Source: Afipia sp. 1NLS2 (GTDB lineage: Bacteria > Pseudomonadota > Alphaproteobacteria > Rhizobiales > Xanthobacteraceae). Taken from it: a stretch of 64,000 nt of DNA. A model generated the notes under the pieces. That model saw only the letters and a program-made list of their open reading frames with translations. It was not told the origin of the DNA and made no database searches. The position numbers were made by a program, and so were the translations under genes. Positions 52,886-59,955 of the stretch are shown here, piece by piece; the stretch's first letter is position 1; each line of letters begins with the position of its first letter. The stretch lies in contig NZ_ADVZ01000004.1 of NCBI RefSeq assembly GCF_000178995.1, positions 62,001 through 126,000 on the forward strand. The letters run 5' to 3'.

Positions 52886-53092
52886 ATGAGTGGCAGCAAT
52901 TTTTGGGTGATCGGCGGCGAGTTCGGTTCGATGAACTTCCACAAGCTCGTCCAGGGCTCGGCTCAGGTGCAGGGCCCGTTCAAGACCCGCAAGGAAGCCG
53001 AAGATGCCTGGCGCGTGGTTTCGGAAGAAAATCGGCATCGCGGCAGCGTGCGCTTTTCCATCGTCGAGGAGCCGCTGCGCGAGAGCGCGTAA
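52886..53092 (+). CDS. DUF4170 family small protein
   Basis: 68 aa with ACGGAGG upstream of the ATG at 52886. NFWVIGGEFGSMNFHKLVQG, AQVQGPFKTRKEAEDAWRVV and SEENRHRGSVRFSIVEEP fit the DUF4170 fold common in Rhizobiales. Function unknown. It starts 35 nt after aceA and ends before a strong terminator, so it may share the aceA transcript. Confidence 0.85.
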   Translation: MSGSNFWVIGGEFGSMNFHKLVQGSAQVQGPFKTRKEAEDAWRVVSEENRHRGSVRFSIVEEPLRESA

Positions 53093-53139
53093 CCTTCTTT
53101 CCCAGGGTGAGGCGCAATTCTGCGTCGAACTCGTACTGG

Positions 53140-53168
53140 CCCCGCCCCTTAAAAGGCGGGGTTTTTTT
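53140..53168 (+). terminator. terminator after the DUF4170 gene
   Basis: Stem CCCCGCC / GGCGGGG with an 8-nt loop and a run of seven T. It closes the aceA-DUF4170 unit. Confidence 0.92.
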
Positions 53169-53286
53169 CTTGGGAGTGGGGGGACGGAAGCCCGGAGAGC
53201 CTTTCATCCCGGGACGGCTTCCAAGGCTGTAGCGGGCGGTTTTGGTTACTGCTAGGTTAATCCCTCGGGTATAAGAGGGTGACCGC

Positions 53287-53856
53287 ATGGCGGATCAGGG
53301 TCTCGACGGAGCGGCAAGGAATCCCGGGGTCGGGAGCCTGCGCGCTGCGCTGCACAAGGCGCGAATCGAGGCGGCGGACCGCACCGGCGTCGTGGTCGAT
53401 CTGCGCGATGCCGAGGCCGCAAGGCTCGAAATCCTCAACGAGGCGCTCGATCAGCTCTTTACCGAGATCCCGCCGGGCGTCGATCTGTTCGATCGTGGCA
53501 TCAGCCAGGGCGACACCCCGCGCCTATGGATCGATTCCATCGCCCATGTCGCGATGGGGCGTGACAAGCGGATTTACCGTTTCGTGCAGGACACCCGATT
53601 CGGTCGCACCGTGCTCGCCGAATCGCATGACGTGCCGGTGATGGTCGATGCCATCACCGATTACATCGCGCGCCGGATCATCGAACGCGACCGCGCGCTG
53701 GTGTCGGCCTTGCCCGCAGAGATCGTGGCACCGGTCCGAAGCACGGTTGTCGTGGCGAAACCTGCCAGCAGGTTCTGGCCGTTCGTGCTCGGCGTCGTCA
53801 TCGGCATGGCGGGGCTGTTCGGCATCGCGCTGATCGCGGCGCTGCGGAGCATGTGA
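53287..53856 (+). CDS. C-terminally anchored hypothetical protein
   Basis: 189 aa. Soluble part about 1-155: RAALHKARIEAADRTGVVVD, LNEALDQLFTEIPPGVDLFD, PRLWIDSIAHVAMGRDKRIY and RFVQDTRFGRTVLAESHDVP. One membrane segment lies at the end (FWPFVLGVVIGMAGLFGIAL) with a few residues behind it, so it should be a tail-anchored cytoplasmic protein. Similar proteins occur in Bradyrhizobium relatives; role unknown. Stops 1 bp from the convergent metallophosphoesterase stop. Confidence 0.8.
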   Translation: MADQGLDGAARNPGVGSLRAALHKARIEAADRTGVVVDLRDAEAARLEILNEALDQLFTEIPPGVDLFDRGISQGDTPRLWIDSIAHVAMGRDKRIYRFVQDTRFGRTVLAESHDVPVMVDAITDYIARRIIERDRALVSALPAEIVAPVRSTVVVAKPASRFWPFVLGVVIGMAGLFGIALIAALRSM

Positions 53857-53857
53857 G

Positions 53858-54754
53858 TCAGGCGAGCCGTTCGTTTTTCAATTCCACAACGCCATCGGTC
53901 GTGCCGCCGAAACCCCGCACGCGGCGGCTGATATTCCATGTGCCGTCGTCTTTGCGCGCAATCGAAATCAACTGATAGGCTGCCGGCTGATGGTGCCCGC
54001 CGAATGAAGCCGACGCGGACGGCACGCCGATCGAGGCGAAGCGGCCGCGCTGGCCTTGAAGCCAGACGGTAGCATGGCGATGGTCGTGGCCGTGCAGCAC
54101 AAGATCAACGCCGTGGCGTGTGAGGATATCGATCAGCGCGGGCGCGTCGGTGAGGCGCGCGCTCCACCGTCCGCGCGCTGAACGCAGCGGGTGATGGACG
54201 AGAACGACGCGGCACAGCGGCTCGTTTTTCAGTTTTATCAGCAATGAATCCAGCGCCGCGAGCTGCGCGCGGCCGATCCGTCCCGTCGCCATGAACGGCG
54301 CGCTCGGCACCGCCGTGGTCAGGCCGATCAGCGCGAGCGGCCCGCGGCGGCGCAGATACGGAAAGCCAACTTCCGTCGCATCGTCGCCGCGCATGTAGTC
54401 CGCCCATGACAGGGCAAACTGGCCGCGTGCCACACGCGCATAGGCATCGTGATTGCCCGGTACCAGCGAGACATCATGCACCGAGCCGATACTCTCCAGC
54501 CATGCGCGTGCCTGCGTGAATTCGGCAGGCAGCGCGACATTGACGAGATCGCCCGTCACCGCGATGTGGTCGGGATTCTGCGCGTGAAGATCGGCCAGAA
54601 GCTGCGCCAGCACATCGCGCCGATGAATCATGTGGCGGCGGCGCTTCCAGTTCGCGTAACCGATCGCGCGCTTGCCGAGCAGCTCGGTGAGCCGCGCCGG
54701 TGGCATTGGCCCGAGATGCGGATCGGAGAGATGGGCGAGGGTGAAACTGTTCAC
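53858..54754 (-). CDS. calcineurin-like metallophosphoesterase
   Basis: 298 aa. The five metal-binding blocks are all present: LAHLSDPHLGP near 6, AVTGDLVNVALP, SLVPGNHDAYARV, VVLVHHPLRSARG and LVLHGHDHRHATVWLQG. The substrate is not evident; cyclic nucleotides or phospholipid head groups are possible for this group. Its ATG lies 1 nt after the mbfA stop, so the two genes form an operon, though why an iron exporter should be coupled to a phosphoesterase is unclear. Confidence 0.93.
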   Translation of the reverse strand: MNSFTLAHLSDPHLGPMPPARLTELLGKRAIGYANWKRRRHMIHRRDVLAQLLADLHAQNPDHIAVTGDLVNVALPAEFTQARAWLESIGSVHDVSLVPGNHDAYARVARGQFALSWADYMRGDDATEVGFPYLRRRGPLALIGLTTAVPSAPFMATGRIGRAQLAALDSLLIKLKNEPLCRVVLVHHPLRSARGRWSARLTDAPALIDILTRHGVDLVLHGHDHRHATVWLQGQRGRFASIGVPSASASFGGHHQPAAYQLISIARKDDGTWNISRRVRGFGGTTDGVVELKNERLA

Positions 54755-54755
54755 G

Positions 54756-55712
54756 TCAGGCGCTTCCGATCAGGATGCCGGCGAGGAACACAAGTGTGCC
54801 GCCGACTGCGATCTGGAATGTAGCCTGTAGCCATGGCGTGTCCATGAAGCGATGGCGGACCCACGAAATCAGCGCCAGCTCGATCACCACGACGATCACC
54901 GCAAGCGTGGTCGCAATGGTGAAGTCGGGAATGAGGTAGGGCAGCGTGTGGCCGAGGCCACCGAGCGTGGTCATCAGGCCGCAGACCGTGCCGCGAATCC
55001 ACGGTGAGCCGCGCCCGGTCAATGCTCCGTCGTCTGACAGCGCCTCGGCGAAGCCCATCGAGATGCCGGCACCGACCGAGGCTGCGAGGCCGACCAGAAA
55101 CGTCGCGAACGGCTGGTGGGTGGCGAAGGCCGCGGCGAACAGAGGCGCCAGCGTCGAGACCGAACCGTCCATTAGTCCGACCAGACCGGGCTGGACATAT
55201 TGCAGCAGGAAGGCGCGTCGTTGGGTCTCCGCCTCGGTGGCGATCGCTTCGGGGGTGAGATGCTGCTCGGCCAGTTCCTCGGCGCGTGCCTCGTGGCGGT
55301 CTTCCTCCTGGGCGAGACTAAGCAGCAGCGCGCGGATGGATTCATCGCGCGCGACGGCGGCTGCCTTGCGGTAGAATTCGGCCGCTTCGGTCTCCATCTG
55401 GGCGGCGTATGTGCGCACCACGCTGAGGCCGAGCGGGCGCATCAGCCACAATGGCTTGCGCCTGATGAAGCCGGAGACGTCCTCCCGCCGCACCAGCGGC
55501 AGATGCTCCCCGAACTTCTCCCGATAGAGTTGAAACAGGCGATCCCGGTGGCCGGTTTCTTCCTTGGCCATGTCCGAAAAGATCGCGGCGGAGGCCGGAA
55601 ACTGTTCGGCGAGGCCATCGGCGAATCCGTGGTAGATACGGCTGTCGTCCTCTTCATTGGAGATGGCGAGCGCCAGTATCTCGCGCTCCGTCAGATCCGC
55701 AAATTTCTTCAT
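54756..55712 (-). CDS. mbfA: membrane-bound ferritin / iron exporter MbfA
   Basis: 318 aa from the ATG at 55712. An N-terminal rubrerythrin-like ferritin domain (about 1-145) has the carboxylate-bridge motifs NEEDDSRIYHGFADGL, DMAKEETGHRDRLFQLY, METEAAEFYRKAA and LAQEEDRHEARAEEL. The C-terminal part is a VIT1/CCC1-type transporter with about five helices: PGLVGLMDGSVSTLAPLFAA, ASVGAGISMGFAEALSDDG and AVIVVVIELALISWVRHRFM. MbfA in Bradyrhizobium and Agrobacterium exports ferrous iron and protects against peroxide. No Irr-type palindrome is visible in front of this copy. Co-transcribed with the metallophosphoesterase. Confidence 0.95.
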   Translation of the reverse strand: MKKFADLTEREILALAISNEEDDSRIYHGFADGLAEQFPASAAIFSDMAKEETGHRDRLFQLYREKFGEHLPLVRREDVSGFIRRKPLWLMRPLGLSVVRTYAAQMETEAAEFYRKAAAVARDESIRALLLSLAQEEDRHEARAEELAEQHLTPEAIATEAETQRRAFLLQYVQPGLVGLMDGSVSTLAPLFAAAFATHQPFATFLVGLAASVGAGISMGFAEALSDDGALTGRGSPWIRGTVCGLMTTLGGLGHTLPYLIPDFTIATTLAVIVVVIELALISWVRHRFMDTPWLQATFQIAVGGTLVFLAGILIGSA

Positions 55713-55825
55713 CGCAAGGGCATCCCTGAGCCGGACAATGGGAACCGTTGTGACAAGCAGGCTGCCGGGGCGCAAGCCGCAAGACGTAAAGGTTGCCAGA
55801 TGATCTCCAGTCTCGGGCCCGCCCG

Positions 55826-56311
55826 ATGAACCTCCAGTCGCTGCGGCTGACATGCGAGCCGGTCATCCGCCGCGTGTTTCATGTCTATGCGCGGTTCGCG
55901 CGCGGCATGACTCTCGGCACCCGCGCTGTGGTGCTGGATGGCAAGGGGCACGTCTTTCTGGTCAAGCACAGCTATGTCGCCGGGTGGCATCTGCCGGGTG
56001 GCGGTGTCGAGACGGGGGAGACAATTCCCGACTCGCTGCGGCGCGAACTTCACGAGGAGGGTGGCATCGAGCTGACCGGCGAGCCGCGCCTGCATGGCAT
56101 TTTTTTCAACCGTCATGTCTCGCGCCGCGATCATGTCGCAGTCTATGTCGTGCGCGATTTCCGCCAGGAGCGGATGCCTGCGCCGAACCATGAGATCGTC
56201 GCCTGCGGTTTCTTTGATCCGGCCGATCTGCCGCCCGACACGACACGGGGCACGCGGTCAAGGATTACCGAGGTGCTCGAACAACGGCCGATTCCAGCGG
56301 ATTGGAGTTAA
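55826..56311 (+). CDS. Nudix hydrolase
   Basis: 161 aa from the ATG at 55826. The Nudix box is GGVETGETIPDSLRRELHEE followed by GG, which fits Gx5Ex7REUxEExGU, near residues 65-87. Flanking: AVVLDGKGHVFLVKHSYVAG and RRDHVAVYVVRDFRQERMP. Nudix enzymes hydrolyse nucleoside diphosphates linked to another group; the substrate is unknown. Divergent from mbfA, 113 bp apart. The GNAT gene starts 77 nt after its stop. Confidence 0.92.
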   Translation: MNLQSLRLTCEPVIRRVFHVYARFARGMTLGTRAVVLDGKGHVFLVKHSYVAGWHLPGGGVETGETIPDSLRRELHEEGGIELTGEPRLHGIFFNRHVSRRDHVAVYVVRDFRQERMPAPNHEIVACGFFDPADLPPDTTRGTRSRITEVLEQRPIPADWS

Positions 56312-56388
56312 CCGGAGAAGGTCAAGCTGCCTCCGATAGAAAACTGTCCGATGGACCGGCGGCGCGGCAAATGCTATTCGCGCGGGCG

Positions 56389-56904
56389 ATGACCGATCTC
56401 TCCCTGACCATCCTGTCCGAGACACCGAACGACGCCCAGGCGATCGAGCGGCTGCACCAGCGCACCTTCGGCCCCGGCCGCTTCGTCCTCAGCGCCTATC
56501 GGCTGCGTGAGCATGTTGACCATCTGCTCGATCTGTCGTTCACCGCGCGCATTGGCACGCTGCTGGTCGGCTCGGTGCGGCAATTACCGATCTGCGTCGG
56601 CGAGACGCCCGCGCTGCTGCTCGGGCCTTTGACCGTGGAGCCGCCATTCCGGGGGCGCGGCATCGGGCGCGCGCTGATGGATCATGCGCTGAACCAGGCG
56701 AAGGCGAAGGGCCATCGTCTCGTCGTGCTGGTCGGGGATGAACCCTATTACGGCCGCATGGGCTTCAAGCGGATTCCGAACGGCGTCACCGCCATGCCCG
56801 GGCCGGTAGACCCGGCGCGGCTTCTCGTGCGCGAGCTGGCGGACGGCGCTTTTGACGGCGTGTCCGGCGCGATCCGCCCGGATTGGAATTACGTCCGGGC
56901 CTGA
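56389..56904 (+). CDS. GNAT family N-acetyltransferase
   Basis: 171 aa from the ATG at 56389. The start TDLSLTILSETPNDAQAIER and RTFGPGRFVLSAYRLREHVD match a common Rhizobiales group. The acetyl-CoA site is LTVEPPFRGRGIGRALMDHA, then GHRLVVLVGDEPYYGRMGFK. The substrate is unknown; the group resembles YhbS-like acetyltransferases. The frame from 56302 overlaps the Nudix stop and lacks a start signal. Confidence 0.92.
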   Translation: MTDLSLTILSETPNDAQAIERLHQRTFGPGRFVLSAYRLREHVDHLLDLSFTARIGTLLVGSVRQLPICVGETPALLLGPLTVEPPFRGRGIGRALMDHALNQAKAKGHRLVVLVGDEPYYGRMGFKRIPNGVTAMPGPVDPARLLVRELADGAFDGVSGAIRPDWNYVRA

Positions 56905-56923
56905 TCTTCGCGATGATTATTTT

Positions 56924-56953
56924 TTCCCTCTCCCCGCAAGCGGGGAGAGGGAA
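56924..56953. repeat. palindromic intergenic element between convergent genes
   Basis: Perfect 14-bp stem TTCCCTCTCCCCGC / GCGGGGAGAGGGAA with only two bases between. It sits between the convergent GNAT and TonB receptor genes. The T run is on the wrong side for a plus-strand terminator and reads as A on the minus strand, so it is better called a REP-type palindrome that may still impede transcription. Confidence 0.7.
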
Positions 56954-56960
56954 GGACAGA

Positions 56961-59375
56961 TCAATATTTGATGTTCGCGAACAACCTCACGCCAAGGCCG
57001 GGCAGTAGCACCTCATCCTTGGTGTAGGACACCGCGTTGCGGATGTCCTCGTTCAGCAGATTGTCGCCGACGATGCCGACGCGAATTTCCTGCGCGCCCC
57101 ACCAGTCCGTCTTGGCGAGCTTGGTGGTGTAGCTCAGTTCCGCCTTCAGGCGGTTGTAACCCGGCGTCGATGTTTCGATGCCGCCGATGTCGTTCTGCGC
57201 GAAGGCGTGGAGGAGATTGACGCGCGCGAGCCAGTTGGCATCACGATAATAAACGCCACCGCCGAGCCGTTGTGGCGGAATGCGCGGCACGTTGCTGCCG
57301 TCGTCGAAGGTCGCGCGGACAATGTCGTATTGTCCCTCGACGCCGAACTGGCCGAACCACAGCGGCATCACGTCATACTGGAACTGGAATTCCGCGCCTC
57401 GGAAGTGGGCGTCGCGCTGCGAGTAGATCGCCTGATTGAGTTCGAGGCTGTTGTTGGCAACGCACGCGGTGCCGTCGCAGGTGTTGCCGGTGAGATTGCG
57501 GTAGATGAAGCCGTTGAAGTGGGTATCGTACCCGGTCAGTTCAAACCGGAACGGGCCGGTGTTCTTGCGCAGGCCGATCTCGACCGATTTCGCGGTTTCG
57601 ATCTTCAAATTTGGATTGCCGATGTCGAACGTCACGGTGGCATCGTGCCCGCCGCGCGAGAACAGTTCGGCGGGCTTCGGCGCGCGCTCGGTGTATTGCC
57701 CGGTGAGGCTGGCGACGAGGCCGTAAGGCAGGTTCTGAATCAACCCGACGCTGCCGCTCGCGGGGTTGAAGTTGAGATTGCGCGAAACCGCGGGGCCGAT
57801 CGCCGACGTGTCGTTGAACAATTCAGGTATGAAGGAGGGCGACGAGCCGGACAGGTTGACGTGCTCGATGCGTCCCGCGATCTGTGCCTTGGTGGTGTTG
57901 CTGAAGGCGAATTCGTTGAACGAATAGCCCGCGACGCGGGTGTTGCTGTTCGGGTCCCACAGTCCGTTGAACGGACTACCGATGTCGTCCGGGCTCGGCG
58001 CGGTCAGCTCTTGATGCGAAGCCTGTACGCCGAGTGCCGACGTCATCGCCGCGAATTTCACGTCCACCGGCGCGAACTGCACCTCCATGCGGCCTTCCTG
58101 CTCCTTGTTGGTGAAGGTCTGGCGCACGCCGTCGGCGCCGTTGTCGTCGTTGAGGCCCAACTCGTTGTGTTTGTAGTCGGTCGCGCCGACCCAGAAGCGG
58201 ATTGCCTCGATGGCAGCCGCGTCGGGGCGATACTCGCCCTTGGCGGTGAACTTGGTCTGCTTGGCGTCGATGCGGGTGTTGTGCTCCTCGCCGTCGATGC
58301 CAGGGATATGATAGAGCGAATTGTTCTGCTGGATCGCAGCGCCGATGTAGCCGCCGGTGAAGAAGTAGGTGCCGCCGACCGATCCGCCGTAGGAATGCGT
58401 GCCGGAATTCGCCTGTGTGCCGTTGAAGGGCCGCGCCGGATCGAACCGGTACGGCGAATTCGGAATGCCGTAGCTATCGGTTTTGCGATCGAAGCCGTCG
58501 GCGTGGATCGCAAAATTGTTGCTCGCGGCATCCAGCAGCACCGCGCCTTGGCGGCCATTGTCGATGCTGGAATAGCCGGTGCGGGTCTCAAAGGTGCTGC
58601 AATAGCCGGAGCCTGAAGGCGCTTTCACGTCGTAACCCCAGGTCTGCGCGGGGGTCACCGGATTGCACGGCAGCGCGTCGGGAATACGGTTGTTGGTGGC
58701 GCTGACGACGCCGCCGATGGCGGTCGAGCCGTAGCGCAGCGTCGCGGGTCCGCGGATCACCTCGATCTGGTTGGTGGTGAGCGGATCGATCGGCACGAAA
58801 TGATCTTCGCCGAGATCGGATGCGCCGTTGCTGCCGATGCCGTTCTCGACAATGCCGACGCGGTTCATATCGAGGCCGCGAATGATCGGGCGGCTCGATG
58901 CGCCCGGCGCGAACGACGAGCCGGTGATGCCGGGCTTGTCGTTCAGAAGATCGCCGAAAGTCTGCGCGCCGCTGCGGCGGATTTCCTCGTTCGGCACCAC
59001 GGTGACAGTCGCGAACTGGTCGGTGACGATCGGCAGCGTGCCCTGTGACGGTGCGGGCGCCGGTGTGGTCTGTGCGACGGCAGGCGTGTCCGGTTTTTCT
59101 TTCGGCTTGCCGTGATTGCGTGCTGGGCCGCTGCCATGTCTTGCCGCGATGACGGGGCGATGCCTGTGATGATCGATGGGGCTTGGCGCATGCACCATGA
59201 TTTCCGGGAGGACTGTGCTGCCGGAAGCAGGAGCGGGCGTGGAAGCAGGCGCGGGCACCGGTGCCGGGGTGGCTGCAGGCGGCGTGGCCTGCTGCGCATG
59301 GACGGGTGGACTGAACACGGCAAGCGCAATTGCCGAAGCGCTGGCGAGCGAAGCGCGGAGAAGTGAACGGGACAT
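56961..59375 (-). CDS. TonB-dependent outer-membrane receptor, ZnuD-like
   Basis: 804 aa. A signal peptide LLRASLASASAIALAVFSPP ends near VHAQ. A long Pro/Ala-rich linker contains a His-rich patch (SPIDHHRHRPVIAARHG). The plug starts near 115 with VTVVPNEEIRRSGAQTFGDL and RPIIRGLDMNRVGIVENGIG, then VIRGPATLRYGSTAIGGVVS. The barrel runs to the C-terminal LPGLGVRLFANIKY. Similarity is to the ZnuD group of zinc receptors. It lies 96 bp after a DUF2946 gene on the same strand, with a Zur-like palindrome before that gene, so zinc-starvation control is likely. Copper or heme as substrate cannot be excluded from sequence alone. Confidence 0.92.
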   Translation of the reverse strand: MSRSLLRASLASASAIALAVFSPPVHAQQATPPAATPAPVPAPASTPAPASGSTVLPEIMVHAPSPIDHHRHRPVIAARHGSGPARNHGKPKEKPDTPAVAQTTPAPAPSQGTLPIVTDQFATVTVVPNEEIRRSGAQTFGDLLNDKPGITGSSFAPGASSRPIIRGLDMNRVGIVENGIGSNGASDLGEDHFVPIDPLTTNQIEVIRGPATLRYGSTAIGGVVSATNNRIPDALPCNPVTPAQTWGYDVKAPSGSGYCSTFETRTGYSSIDNGRQGAVLLDAASNNFAIHADGFDRKTDSYGIPNSPYRFDPARPFNGTQANSGTHSYGGSVGGTYFFTGGYIGAAIQQNNSLYHIPGIDGEEHNTRIDAKQTKFTAKGEYRPDAAAIEAIRFWVGATDYKHNELGLNDDNGADGVRQTFTNKEQEGRMEVQFAPVDVKFAAMTSALGVQASHQELTAPSPDDIGSPFNGLWDPNSNTRVAGYSFNEFAFSNTTKAQIAGRIEHVNLSGSSPSFIPELFNDTSAIGPAVSRNLNFNPASGSVGLIQNLPYGLVASLTGQYTERAPKPAELFSRGGHDATVTFDIGNPNLKIETAKSVEIGLRKNTGPFRFELTGYDTHFNGFIYRNLTGNTCDGTACVANNSLELNQAIYSQRDAHFRGAEFQFQYDVMPLWFGQFGVEGQYDIVRATFDDGSNVPRIPPQRLGGGVYYRDANWLARVNLLHAFAQNDIGGIETSTPGYNRLKAELSYTTKLAKTDWWGAQEIRVGIVGDNLLNEDIRNAVSYTKDEVLLPGLGVRLFANIKY

Positions 59376-59471
59376 TGTACGTTTGATCCTGACGCCGCAG
59401 GTTGCTCAGGGTGAGCAGCCGCGGATTGAACGGAGAGCCGGCCATTGGAGCGAATGGCCGAGACGGACGGT

Positions 59472-59828
59472 TCAGATCAGGAGGAGGGGCGGCCCGCGCG
59501 GATGAAATGCAGCCGTGCGGAGGCGTGGGGCATCCGTGGAGAGAGAGCTTGCGAAATCGATTGCCGCGAAGCGGACGGGCAGCGGCAGCACGGGCGCGGC
59601 CGCATGCAGGCCGTTTGCCGCCATCGCCGTGGTGACGCAGATCGAACAGATCGCGTCGGCATCATGATGGCCAGGGGTGCCGTCGGCGGAAGAATTGGTG
59701 GCGATCTGGGTACGGTCTGCCGACCAGGCAGCGACGTGGGTGTGGCCGAACGACAGCCCGATCTGCATCGCCAGCGCGAACAGCGCCAGCAACGACAGCC
59801 GTTTGGCTTTCGACCGCAACCACTCCAT
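59472..59828 (-). CDS. DUF2946 family exported protein
   Basis: 118 aa. A signal peptide KAKRLSLLALFALAMQIGLS precedes a mature protein with likely metal ligands: SFGHTHVAAW, then PGHHDADAICSICVTTAMAA (His-His and CxxC). The end FHPRGPPLLLI has the RGPP signature of DUF2946. The family is commonly next to TonB receptors for zinc or copper. A palindrome that resembles a Zur box is 40 nt upstream of the ATG, and the receptor gene follows it. Probably a periplasmic metal-related accessory; exact function unknown. Confidence 0.88.
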   Translation of the reverse strand: MEWLRSKAKRLSLLALFALAMQIGLSFGHTHVAAWSADRTQIATNSSADGTPGHHDADAICSICVTTAMAANGLHAAAPVLPLPVRFAAIDFASSLSTDAPRLRTAAFHPRGPPLLLI

Positions 59829-59867
59829 TGGACGTCAATTCCCCATGCCGGGGCTGAGGGCCACCGG

Positions 59868-59884
59868 ATGTTACAATGTAACAT
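59868..59884 (-). promoter_or_regulatory. Zur-like palindrome upstream of the DUF2946-receptor operon
   Basis: ATGTTACAATGTAACAT, a perfect 7-bp inverted repeat with a 3-nt spacer, 40 nt before the DUF2946 start. It has the general form of alphaproteobacterial Zur boxes (ATGTTA...TAACAT). Identity as Zur site is inferred from form and context. Confidence 0.7.
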
Positions 59885-59955
59885 TGGAAGCTCCGGGGAT
59901 GTCAATCCACCCCGGGAATACTGTCGTCAGAGCGCGGCGGAGTGTGGTTTTGCCG

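Noticed and set aside
57207-58616. 469-codon plus-strand frame opposite the TonB receptor
   Set aside because: Shadow of the receptor gene; the receptor has signal peptide, plug and barrel motifs, the shadow has none.
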